A DNA stretch of 64,000 bases, taken from Teredinibacter haidensis. GTDB taxonomy: Bacteria > Pseudomonadota > Gammaproteobacteria > Pseudomonadales > Cellvibrionaceae. The DNA is taken from assembly GCF_014211975.1 (NCBI RefSeq), contig NZ_CP060084.1:4289001-4353000 (forward strand), written 5' to 3'. Positions within the stretch are counted from its first letter, which is position 1; every line of letters starts with the position of its first letter. Positions 1-7,785 of the stretch are shown here, in pieces. Made by a program: the position numbers and the translations under genes. The notes below the pieces were generated by a model. It made no database searches, was not told where the DNA came from, and was given only the letters and a program-made list of their open reading frames with translations.

Positions 1-17
1 GCCTGCGGGCTTTTTTG
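1..17 (+). terminator. 3' half of a probable Rho-independent terminator (cut by window edge)
   Basis: The window opens with GCCTGCGGGC followed by a run of six T. This looks like the descending arm and U-tract of an intrinsic terminator whose ascending arm (expected GCCCGCAGGC) lies before the window. It would end a plus-strand gene located upstream. The missing arm cannot be verified here. Confidence 0.35.
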
Positions 18-551
18 TTCTTTAACGGTTCGTTTGCTTGTAGATGGCTCCCGAGCAGAACGGTCCAGCGCAGCCGTATTGATGTGGGTGATGGTGTTGG
101 GCTTGCTGGATACGCGTTCTTTTGCGTCGGCGTTGTTCGCTTCTTTGGGCAGGGCTTCCCTGCCGCTAATGATTGGCTTGGGTCTGCACGGTTTAACCGG
201 GCTGCACAATCTTCGAGAATAACCCTAATCGTTGTGCGTTCAACTTGACTTAAGAGGCGCCAATTTGACGTCAAAATATTTATTGGTGTCCCTTTTTGTT
301 TTGGACCGTTCCGTTTTCTATGCAGACTCGATCAACAATAAATACAAATTTCGAAGGGAAAATAATGTGGTTTTTTTTGAGAGTAAAAAATTTATTATCC
401 TTTTTTTATTAGTTGGGGCCGCAATCAGAATACGGCTCTCGTAAAAAAATATCTTGTCTATACTTTGAGCGAGAGGCGGGGAATTTATTTCCAGGTCACA
501 CAATAATCTAGGGAAATGTATCGCATCAAGATACATGAGGGAGTCGCTTAT
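18..551. other. intergenic region upstream of the porin gene
   Basis: No convincing gene was found; open frames here are short, low-complexity and unlike proteins I recognise. The stretch becomes AT-rich after about 285. It holds a 12-bp palindrome TTTGACGTCAAA at 264-275 and a TATACT hexamer near 458 that could serve as a -10 element. A perfect 7-bp hairpin (ATGTATC/GATACAT, 516-536) directly precedes the porin Shine-Dalgarno sequence. No clear Pho box was seen. Confidence 0.5.
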
Positions 552-1568
552 ATGAAAATGGCAAAAACATTAACAGGTTGTCTAGCTGGCGCAGTTTTGT
601 GTGCGCCAATGGCATTGGCATCGGAGATCAAATGGAGCGGTTTTATGTCGGTGGCCACAGGTATTACGCTCGATGATGATGATACGTACCAGGTTGAACC
701 CACAACCGGGGGGACCTATGACAAGGATTTTCGCTTTGATCCGGAATCCTTGGTTGGTATTCAGGCTCAGGCGATTATTACTGATCGTTTGCGCGGTACG
801 GTGCAGATGGTTGCAAAGGGCGCCAATGATTATGATATGACCGTCGACTGGGCGTACCTATCCTATGATATTACCGAAAAATTAGCGCTTAATGCTGGCC
901 GTTTCAGGTTGCCGCTTTTCTACTTTTCTGACTTTTTGGATGTGGGTTATGCCTACTATTGGATTCGCCCTCCTGTTGAAGTGTACAGCACCTTCACCGC
1001 TGCACTTGAAGGCGTGAATTTGTATCATTCCACATACGTTGGTGATCTCGGTATTGAAAGTCAGGTTTGGTATGGCGCGATCGATGCGGAAACAGAAGGG
1101 GGTAACTTTGATACCTTGAACAATCAGGGTTTAAACGCGGTGTTTAGTTATGACTGGATGAAGTTTCGCCTGCTGTATAACACCACAGATATTGGTGTTG
1201 AGTTTCAAATTGGTGATGATGTTATTGTTAGTGAGTTGCCTGTTACGTTTAAGGCGGCTGCTTTTATGGCGGATTACGAAAATTTTCTCTTTAGAAGTGA
1301 ATACACGCTGGCGGATACCGGGACGGAAACCTCTTCCTGGTACGTTTCAGCTGGCTATACGCTCGGTGATTTCACACCTCACTTTACTCACGCGATAACG
1401 GATCCAGATGGCGATGCCAATACGTCTTCGAGTACGCTTGGTGTAGCCTGGAACTTTCATTCTTCTGCGGTATTCAAACTTGAATTTACTCAGTCTGAAA
1501 ACGAGACTGCAGAAGGTATGATGAACGACGTAGATTTATTGTCTACCTCTATTGATATTTTGTTTTAA
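552..1568 (+). CDS. outer-membrane porin-like beta-barrel protein
   Basis: The protein has 338 residues. The start at 552 is chosen because GAGGGAG (537-543) lies 8 bases before it and the protein then begins with a clean signal peptide (Lys-rich start, hydrophobic core, cut after ALA, about residue 23). An earlier in-frame ATG at 516 lies inside a hairpin. The mature part alternates polar and aromatic residues, is rich in Asp, Tyr and Gly, and ends in Phe (DILF), as expected of an outer-membrane barrel. It is probably a general or anion-selective porin. It shares an operon (11-base gap) with a PstS-like protein, which hints at phosphate or another anion as substrate; that is inference only. 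The exact porin family was not identified. Confidence 0.75.
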   Translation: MKMAKTLTGCLAGAVLCAPMALASEIKWSGFMSVATGITLDDDDTYQVEPTTGGTYDKDFRFDPESLVGIQAQAIITDRLRGTVQMVAKGANDYDMTVDWAYLSYDITEKLALNAGRFRLPLFYFSDFLDVGYAYYWIRPPVEVYSTFTAALEGVNLYHSTYVGDLGIESQVWYGAIDAETEGGNFDTLNNQGLNAVFSYDWMKFRLLYNTTDIGVEFQIGDDVIVSELPVTFKAAAFMADYENFLFRSEYTLADTGTETSSWYVSAGYTLGDFTPHFTHAITDPDGDANTSSSTLGVAWNFHSSAVFKLEFTQSENETAEGMMNDVDLLSTSIDILF

Positions 1569-1579
1569 GGAGAGCAGAC

Positions 1580-2005
1580 ATGAAAATATTTGGATCAAAA
1601 ATACAGTTGGGCATATTGCTATTAGTATTTGTGTCTTCTTTTGGCTTCGCTGAATCGGTTGTTATTGTTCACCCGGAAAATGACGCTAGTATTTCTGCAG
1701 GTGATGTGGAGAAGCTTTATCTTGCAAAAGTAAAAGCCTTTCCGGGCGGGTCGTTGGCGTTGGCGTTAAATCAGACGGAAGGTTCTGATATTCGAAAAGC
1801 ATTCGATTCTGGTGTTATTGGGAAAAGCGAGTCGCAAATGAAATCTTATTGGGCTAAGCTGGTATTTACTGGGAAGGCGGTGCCATTGAAAGAATTGGCG
1901 AGTGATCAGGAAGTGGTTGAGTTGGTTTCTAAGAATCCGAGCACCATTGGTTATATTGATGCCAGAAGTGTTACCGATGCCGTAAAGGTTGTTCACCGCT
2001 TCTAA
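1580..2005 (+). CDS. short PstS-like periplasmic substrate-binding protein
   Basis: This is a 141-residue protein with a signal peptide (hydrophobic segment 9-22, cut near FAES). The body (VVIVHPENDASISAGDVEKLYLAK, then SQMKSYWAKLVFTGK and NPSTIGYIDA) resembles the single-domain phosphate ABC transporter substrate-binding-like proteins common in marine gammaproteobacteria. These are about half the length of true PstS and lack the second lobe. It starts 11 bases after the porin with AGGAGA 7 bases upstream of ATG. No permease or ATPase genes follow, so it is unlikely to be part of a complete transporter. It may pair with the porin instead. A terminator follows directly. Confidence 0.7.
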   Translation: MKIFGSKIQLGILLLVFVSSFGFAESVVIVHPENDASISAGDVEKLYLAKVKAFPGGSLALALNQTEGSDIRKAFDSGVIGKSESQMKSYWAKLVFTGKAVPLKELASDQEVVELVSKNPSTIGYIDARSVTDAVKVVHRF

Positions 2006-2030
2006 AATATCAGTACTGAAAAATAATAAG

Positions 2031-2063
2031 CCTCGGTCATATTGAATGTCCGGGGTTTTTTTT
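2031..2063 (+). terminator. Rho-independent terminator after the porin operon
   Basis: CCTCGGTCAT and ATGTCCGGGG pair with one mismatch and one G-U, around a 5-base loop, followed by eight T. It ends the porin/PstS-like operon. Confidence 0.85.
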
Positions 2064-2398
2064 GGGTGGGGATTGTGCCAGCCTTCTGTATTGTTTGCGC
2101 TGCTTCGGGAAGCTTCTGCTCGCGGGCAAGACCAGTAGCCGCGGAAGAAGGTAAGGTGGTGGCGCGTGAGTAGCGGATTTGCTCTCGCAGAGAAGCTGAG
2201 AGCTTGAAATGCGAAGATTACGGTGTGTCGTTGCGGGAATACGCCTGTCTTTCAAAAGAGGCTAGGCGGAGATTGGGAAAGTCAGCAGGCCCGGACGGCG
2301 CGATCAATGCGCCATTTACGGTGTTGTACTTCTTGCTCGGGACCTTAAAACCAAGGAAAACCTTGCAGGGCGGTACCCCCCCCGCAATTCAACGCTGC
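2064..2398. other. intergenic stretch without a recognisable gene
   Basis: This lies between the porin-operon terminator and the 3' end of the chemoreceptor gene. A plus-strand open frame runs from 2204 into the chemoreceptor, but most of it is antisense to that gene and has no protein-like features. A run of eight C lies near 2377-2384. Nothing else was seen. Confidence 0.5.
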
Positions 2399-4018
2399 CT
2401 AGACTTTAAATTGTCGGGTAATGTGTTCCAGGCTCAGTGCGAGGGAATTCAGCTTTTCGCTGACTTCATTCATTTGATTGGCAGAACCTGCCGTTTCCTG
2501 AGACTGTTGGCTCATGCGCTCGGCTTCATCAACAAGTTCCGACGAAATGCATTGCTGCTCTTCTGTAGCGCTGGCGATTTGTTCGTTCATGGAGTTGATG
2601 GTGTTTACTGTATCGCCGATGGTTTGTAGGCTGTCCCCGGCAAGGTTGGCTTCGGCAACCGATTTTTCTACCGCTTCGGTACTTTCCTGCATTGTTTTCA
2701 CTGCTGCCTGAGAGGCCGATTGCAGCTGCGCCAATATGGTATTAATTTCTTCTGTTGATTCCTGGGTCCGCGAGGCGAGCCCTCGAACTTCATCAGCAAC
2801 CACGGCAAATCCTCGGCCCTGTTCACCGGCGCGTGCGGCTTCGATGGCGGCATTTAGCGCCAGTAAATTGGTTTGCTCGGCAATGCCCTTAATAACGTCC
2901 AGTACCACGTTGACGCTGGTCGTATCCTGTTCCAGTTTGGAAATTACATTGGACGCTTCTGCAATACTCTTGGAAAGCAGCTGAATGCTCGACACCGTAT
3001 TGCTCACAATCTCCTGTCCTTTGCCGGCAGATTCGTCGGCAATACGAGCTGAGTTTGCGGCTTCCGCAGCATTTTGCGCAATCGTCGTAACGCTGTGGCT
3101 CATTAATTCGATATTGTGTTTAGATTCGGACACGCTGCGATTCTGTTGCTTTAAGGTGCTAGTAATATCGATAGATAAACCATTAACGTCGTTCGCTAGT
3201 GAAGCAAGGGGCGGCGCTGTTTCCACAACCTGTTGAATGGTTTTTTGCAGTTTATCCATAAAGCCGTTGAAGTAATTAACCAAGTCGCCAATTTCATCTT
3301 TTTGCCGAGTCATCAGGCGAACAGTTAAATCACCGTTATCCTCGGCTATGTTGCGTAAGCGTTCGGTTAGTCTATCAATGCTGTACTTGATCATATTGCT
3401 GATAAGTATGCCAACACCGATTAAAAGCGTGCTTGTTAAGACGCCAATTGCAATGCCTACGGTAAAAAGTGTATTCGCTTGGTTGTTGGCGCTATCAAAG
3501 GCATTGTTGAATGTTTGCTGGCGGCTGTCGTAAAAATTGTTTAGCTCAGTTTTAAGCTCCTCCAGATGAGTACTCATTTGCGCGCTACGTGCACCCACTT
3601 TGGAAAAGTCAACAGAACCGTCGATCATCCCCTTTGATATTTCAAATGCGATCGAGTAATAGTTCTCAAAGTTTTGGCGAATGGTGCTTAGTTCGGGTTT
3701 TAGCTCCGGTTCAAGCGCGATTGCGGCCTGTATATCGTTGCGAAATTGGGCGGCAATATTTTGCGCGCCATCAAGTACGTCAATTTCTGCAGACGTCACG
3801 GCATAGGCCATGGTTTCCTGGATTTTTTCAACGCGTGCAATATTTTCGTTTGCGGTTTGTAAGAGAGGAAATTCGGTGTTTCGAGCATTATCCAAATGCT
3901 CAATTGCAATTCCCAGCATGTGAATACTGGTGAGTAGATAGGTGAAAAAGCCAAGCGCGCCCACAATAGGGATAAGCAATATTTTTTTTCGTATAGATAA
4001 TTGTCTAAAAAAATCCAA
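2399..4018 (-). CDS. methyl-accepting chemotaxis protein
   Basis: This 539-residue transmembrane chemoreceptor senses a ligand in the periplasm and controls CheA/CheW. The order is TM1 at about 13-34, a helical four-helix-bundle-type sensor domain at 35-182, TM2 at about 183-207, HAMP at about 208-262 and a long signalling coiled coil. The highly conserved hairpin tip (IAEQTNLLALNAAIEAARAG and following GRGFAVVADEVR) is at about 379-412. It has no C-terminal CheR-binding pentapeptide; it ends ITRQFKV. It stands alone, with no che genes nearby, so it is an orphan receptor feeding a distant chemotaxis array. The ligand is unknown. Confidence 0.93.
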   Translation of the reverse strand: MDFFRQLSIRKKILLIPIVGALGFFTYLLTSIHMLGIAIEHLDNARNTEFPLLQTANENIARVEKIQETMAYAVTSAEIDVLDGAQNIAAQFRNDIQAAIALEPELKPELSTIRQNFENYYSIAFEISKGMIDGSVDFSKVGARSAQMSTHLEELKTELNNFYDSRQQTFNNAFDSANNQANTLFTVGIAIGVLTSTLLIGVGILISNMIKYSIDRLTERLRNIAEDNGDLTVRLMTRQKDEIGDLVNYFNGFMDKLQKTIQQVVETAPPLASLANDVNGLSIDITSTLKQQNRSVSESKHNIELMSHSVTTIAQNAAEAANSARIADESAGKGQEIVSNTVSSIQLLSKSIAEASNVISKLEQDTTSVNVVLDVIKGIAEQTNLLALNAAIEAARAGEQGRGFAVVADEVRGLASRTQESTEEINTILAQLQSASQAAVKTMQESTEAVEKSVAEANLAGDSLQTIGDTVNTINSMNEQIASATEEQQCISSELVDEAERMSQQSQETAGSANQMNEVSEKLNSLALSLEHITRQFKV

Positions 4019-4300
4019 GGTGTTGCTCCCAGCAATAATGTTTTTTTTAAACAGGTTTGTTTGAAAAACACTGTTGGTTTCAGTGTAGTTCAGGGCTTGT
4101 TAAATGCAATTGGCATAAAAACGGTATGGGAATGCAGGGTTGTCGCGTAAATTATTTACAATATGGGAGCGGTGTTTACGAATGAGACAGGGCTCCGCCC
4201 GGGTATTGGCGCCAATTATATTGAGCTATAGATTCCATCTCGTAGTTATCTATCCTGGGTGGAAGCCGGTAGCTTGTGCCGATGCTGTGGAGCTGAAGAG

Positions 4301-5176
4301 TTAGCCGTAATAGGGGTTGTTTCCCAGGCCGAGTTCGGTGATATGGGCTTCGAGGTTGGCGTATTCATATTCGCTGATGCCGAGATAAAGGAGAACTGTG
4401 TCGGCGATGCGAAGCCATTCGTGATCAATGTCGTGTTGTCCCAGTACTCGATAATTACCGCAGATATGTTCGGCCATTTTTAGTATGGCTAGCAACGTCT
4501 TTTTACGACCGTTGGCGTGTTCGTCAGAGAGGGTCTGAATAATGCGGTGGTGTTCGTGAATAGCCTCGCATAAATAGCGGGGAAGGTTCCAGGATTTACC
4601 CACGTAATAGCCGACCACGGCGTGGTTGGTGTTGATTAATGTATTTTCGACCTCGGTAATGCCAGCGGTTCCGGTGGCATAGCTTTCAATCAATACGTCG
4701 CTATAGTGAGCGAAGCGGGACATCAGCAGAGGAATCCCGCAGTTATGGAACAGACCCAGTGTGTAGCACTCTTCTGGGTTGGGCACGCCAATTTGTTTGG
4801 CGATAAGGGATGAGGTCAGGGCAATGTCCATCGCCATATCCCAAAAGTGGCCGAGGGAAATAATATCGTGGTCCGAAAGCGCTCCTTTTATGGTAAGCGC
4901 GTTCACCAAATTCACGACACTGTTAACGCCCAAGAGGTTCACGGCCTGAACAATGGAGGTGATGGTGTTGGCGTGTTTATATAGTGGGGAGTTAACCGTT
5001 TTTAGAATGCTGCCGGAAAGCCCAACATCCTGGCTGATCAGGCGAGCGATTTCGATAATGCTACAGTCGGGGTTGAGTTGTTCCATCTGTAGGTCGACCA
5101 TTACCTGCGGCTGAGGTGGTATGGCGATGCCTTGCAGAACTTTCTGAATTTGTTCCTGGGTTAGCTCGGTGGACAC
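4301..5176 (-). CDS. HDOD-domain signalling protein
   Basis: The protein has 291 residues. The HDOD domain fills roughly residues 10-210, with the typical segments ILKTVNSPLYK, AVNLLGVNSVVNLV and CEAIHEHH. Where catalytic HD phosphohydrolases have a His-Asp pair, it has LFHNCG (His-Asn), fitting a non-catalytic regulatory HDOD protein. HDOD proteins are usually partners in cyclic-di-GMP, stress or motility signalling; the partner here is unknown. It is cytoplasmic. It sits between the chemoreceptor and the imelysin/HAD pair on the same strand, 46 bases from the latter, and may be co-transcribed with them. A second, broken HDOD gene lies at 18.0 kb. Confidence 0.88.
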   Translation of the reverse strand: MSTELTQEQIQKVLQGIAIPPQPQVMVDLQMEQLNPDCSIIEIARLISQDVGLSGSILKTVNSPLYKHANTITSIVQAVNLLGVNSVVNLVNALTIKGALSDHDIISLGHFWDMAMDIALTSSLIAKQIGVPNPEECYTLGLFHNCGIPLLMSRFAHYSDVLIESYATGTAGITEVENTLINTNHAVVGYYVGKSWNLPRYLCEAIHEHHRIIQTLSDEHANGRKKTLLAILKMAEHICGNYRVLGQHDIDHEWLRIADTVLLYLGISEYEYANLEAHITELGLGNNPYYG

Positions 5177-5222
5177 GGACGACCTTTAGGTTGTGGCAAA
5201 GTAGAAAGTGGCTCCGTTTAGT

Positions 5223-6368
5223 TTAGCCCTGTTCGGGCCGATCTACTGAGAAAACATCAATTTTTCGCCTGCAGGCGTCCATCGCCGCCTTAGTGGCTTG
5301 GTAGGTTTGCTGCCAAAGCACTTTATTCTCGCTTTCGGTTACCAGCTGTTGCAAGAGGGTCTCCGCCCGCTGTAATTGCTGCGAAACGTCGTTGCGCTGT
5401 GCCTCGGTTAGCCATGGGCCGATGACTGTGAGTGAATGTATATCCGCGGCTAATCGCTGTATGTCCTCTGTGCTTGCAGGTTCTGCATCCTCCTGTGGCG
5501 CGAGGGTGGTGATCTGCAGAATAAGTTGGGTCAGGGCGCGCTCGAAGGTTTTGCGTACCGTTTTGCGTTTGGTGTTTGCCGTAAGGTCCGTCCACTGAGC
5601 CTTTAGTGAGCCACTGTTGCTCGCTTGCCAGAGGTCGGCCAGTTGTTGAATGTCGGCCTTCAGAATGTCGCTTTGCAGTTGGAGCAGGTGTCGGCGGCGA
5701 TTGTTGGGCGTTTCCTCTACTGTTTTGTAGCCGGTTTGTTTTTGGTGTTGGTTAAGGGTAAGCGCGACTTCATAATCGCTTATCGGGCGCGTATGGTTTT
5801 CACCAAAGAGCATATATTCGATGGCATAGAGGCCGAGGGCGACATCTTCGGGGTCCGTCATTCCGTGCGAATGCATAAGGTTTTCTGCGCTGAGCTGTAC
5901 GCTGATGTCGTGTACCAAGCCGGAGTATTGATAAGCGCCAAAATAGTCCAGATAGCCGGGCTGAATGGGGTGTGCCGCAAGTGAAAAGCAGGCTTTTGTC
6001 AGCGGTGTAAATATCTCGGGGGCCGCAATACCCAGTTGGCTGTGGAAAAAGAATTGTCGGTAGGCCAGCTCAGCGGGCTTCCAGGATTGCTGTGCATTTA
6101 ACAGGTTTTCTTGGGTTGGATTTAGCAGCAGTGTTTCGATTTTTTGATTTAGCTCGAGGCCTGCTTTTAGGCTGCTGTTCAACGCTTTGGTGCCCGCCAG
6201 CCAGAGAATGTTAGTGGCCTCTATCGCTGCTTGTGGTGACAGTTCGCTTTGTGCGTTGGGGGCTATATCGGCTGCTGTTTTGTCGGTTGTTTCTTTTTTT
6301 GATTCGCAGCCGGCGAACGAAAATGAAAGCACGCTTAAGGCTATGATGGCTAACAGGCGAGATGCCAT
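5223..6368 (-). CDS. imelysin-family (M75-like) lipoprotein with altered signature motif
   Basis: The lipoprotein has 381 residues. The start at 6368 is preferred because AAGGA precedes it and the product begins with a lipoprotein signal peptide ending in the lipobox FAGC (Cys21). An in-frame start at 6431 would add 21 polar residues and overlap the upstream gene. The body is the helical imelysin fold: the IEATNILWLAGTKAL start, YFGAYQYSGLVHDIS, then ALGLYAIEYMLFG at 177-189. Most imelysins carry GxHxxE here; this protein has G-L-Y-A-I-E (179-184), so the histidine is Tyr. The family is linked to periplasmic iron or haem handling, with peptidase activity in doubt. It follows a HAD phosphatase gene by 38 bases. 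Confidence 0.8.
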   Translation of the reverse strand: MASRLLAIIALSVLSFSFAGCESKKETTDKTAADIAPNAQSELSPQAAIEATNILWLAGTKALNSSLKAGLELNQKIETLLLNPTQENLLNAQQSWKPAELAYRQFFFHSQLGIAAPEIFTPLTKACFSLAAHPIQPGYLDYFGAYQYSGLVHDISVQLSAENLMHSHGMTDPEDVALGLYAIEYMLFGENHTRPISDYEVALTLNQHQKQTGYKTVEETPNNRRRHLLQLQSDILKADIQQLADLWQASNSGSLKAQWTDLTANTKRKTVRKTFERALTQLILQITTLAPQEDAEPASTEDIQRLAADIHSLTVIGPWLTEAQRNDVSQQLQRAETLLQQLVTESENKVLWQQTYQATKAAMDACRRKIDVFSVDRPEQG

Positions 6369-6406
6369 ATTGGTTGTATCCTTGCTGGTATTTTTAGAGT
6401 GCTTGT

Positions 6407-7060
6407 CTAGCGCAAGCTGATTATGGCCCAATTGCGCTCGTTTGCCACTTGACGTAGTTTGTCGTCGGGGTCGACGGCTACCGGAGTTTCAACTGTTTCT
6501 AGTAGAGGTAGATCGTTGGCGGAGTCGCTGTAAAAATGACTGCCGCTAAGACTTTCACCTTCTTTTTCAAGCCATTGGTTTAACCGTTGTACCTTACCTT
6601 CTTGGTAGCAGGGGGTACCCGTGGGCTCACCGGTGTAGCGGTCGTTAACCACCTCTCCTTCACTGGCAAGCAGCTCGTGTATACCTAGAGCTTGGGCGAT
6701 GGGCTCGGTGATAAAACGGTTGGTGGCGGTAATCACGAGTATTCTATCGCCTTTCTGCCGATGTTCTGTGACTAAGGCCTCGGCTTTGGGGAGTAGAATC
6801 GGTGTAATTTTTTGGTCGAAAAAGATGCGGTGTAGTTCGCAGAGTTCAGTCATGGAAAAGCGGGTAAGCGGTTGCAGAGCAAAGCGTAAATAGGCGTTAA
6901 TATCGAGAGTTCTGTTGAGGTAGTCCTGGTAGAACTGGTCGTTGGCCTGTTTGAAGGCTTCACCATCGACGATGTTTTGCTCTATTAGGAACTCGCCCCA
7001 TGCGTGATCACTGTCACCGGCAATCAACGTATTATCTAGGTCGAAAATTGCTAAACTCAA
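6407..7060 (-). CDS. HAD-superfamily (subfamily IB, SerB-like) phosphatase
   Basis: The protein has 217 residues. TTG at 7060 is chosen as the start: GGGAG lies just upstream, and translation then begins MSLAIFDLDNTL, putting the HAD nucleophile motif DLDNT (Asp7, Asp9) where the family has it. No ATG gives a sensible N-terminus. Motif II is VITATNR (Thr), motif III the lysine of QEGKVQRL, motif IV SDSANDLPLL. HAD-IB enzymes hydrolyse phosphomonoesters such as phosphoserine or histidinol phosphate. A homologue next to rppH is common in pseudomonads and relatives, substrate unproven. It is divergent from rppH (221 bases between starts) and upstream of the imelysin gene. Confidence 0.88.
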   Translation of the reverse strand: MSLAIFDLDNTLIAGDSDHAWGEFLIEQNIVDGEAFKQANDQFYQDYLNRTLDINAYLRFALQPLTRFSMTELCELHRIFFDQKITPILLPKAEALVTEHRQKGDRILVITATNRFITEPIAQALGIHELLASEGEVVNDRYTGEPTGTPCYQEGKVQRLNQWLEKEGESLSGSHFYSDSANDLPLLETVETPVAVDPDDKLRQVANERNWAIISLR

Positions 7061-7281
7061 AGAGTTACTCCCATAATGGCAGGTTGGGCTGAATTGCTGA
7101 GAAATGCTTCTTTGTGAAACAATAGGGCGGCGATTATAACAACATTTATGGGGAAGCCTGGTGTGGGGCTGTTGATGGTTGGAAGAGCAGCATATTCGCC
7201 ACTGTTTGCCTGGGCGGTGTTGATCCCGGCGAGCTTTCTGAATATTCAATTGAAAATGCAGGTTTTCTGGAGAGGTTTTGC

Positions 7282-7785
7282 GTGATCGATAGCGACGGTT
7301 TTCGTCCAAATGTTGGCATTGTGCTGGCAAATGGCAGTGGTAATGTTTTGTGGGCGCGTCGTGTGGGTGGGCAGGATGCGTGGCAGTTTCCCCAGGGTGG
7401 GATTAAGGAACATGAGTCGCCCGAGGACGCGCTCTATCGCGAGCTTCACGAAGAGGTGGGCCTGCTGTCTGCGGATGTTGATGTGCTTGCGGTTACCCAG
7501 GGCTGGCTTCGATACCGCCTGCCCCACCGCTTGGTGCGCCAGAAGGAACCCCTTTGTGTGGGTCAGAAGCAAAAATGGTTTTTATTGCACCTGAAAGCGA
7601 GTGACAATGCGGTAAAACTCAATGTCGGTGGTCCGCCAGAATTTGATGACTGGCGCTGGGCGAGCTATTGGTACCCACTGTCAAATGTGGTCGCATTTAA
7701 GCGCGAGGTCTACCGTCGGGCAATGAAAGAGCTGGCGCCCGTACACAATCGTCTGACCGCTGCTGCCCAGGAGGCTGCATGCTAA
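7282..7785 (+). CDS. rppH: RNA pyrophosphohydrolase RppH
   Basis: This 167-residue Nudix hydrolase removes pyrophosphate from the 5' end of mRNAs and so opens them to RNase E decay. It starts with GTG at 7282, 6 bases after GGAGAGG. The N-terminus (IDSDGFRPNVGIVLAN) matches the family closely. The Nudix box G-x5-E-x7-RELHEEVG-L spans residues 39-61 with catalytic Glu in REL-HEE. Length is normal for the family (about 160-176). The last 7 bases overlap the start of ptsP, a conserved rppH-ptsP pairing that indicates translational coupling. Confidence 0.97.
   Translation: MIDSDGFRPNVGIVLANGSGNVLWARRVGGQDAWQFPQGGIKEHESPEDALYRELHEEVGLLSADVDVLAVTQGWLRYRLPHRLVRQKEPLCVGQKQKWFLLHLKASDNAVKLNVGGPPEFDDWRWASYWYPLSNVVAFKREVYRRAMKELAPVHNRLTAAAQEAAC

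Noticed and set aside
15..444. Short plus-strand frames at the window start
   Set aside because: They are low-complexity, overlap each other in different frames and enter an AT-rich promoter region.
2204..2629. 141-codon plus-strand frame
   Set aside because: More than half is antisense to the chemoreceptor coding sequence and the product lacks protein-like features.
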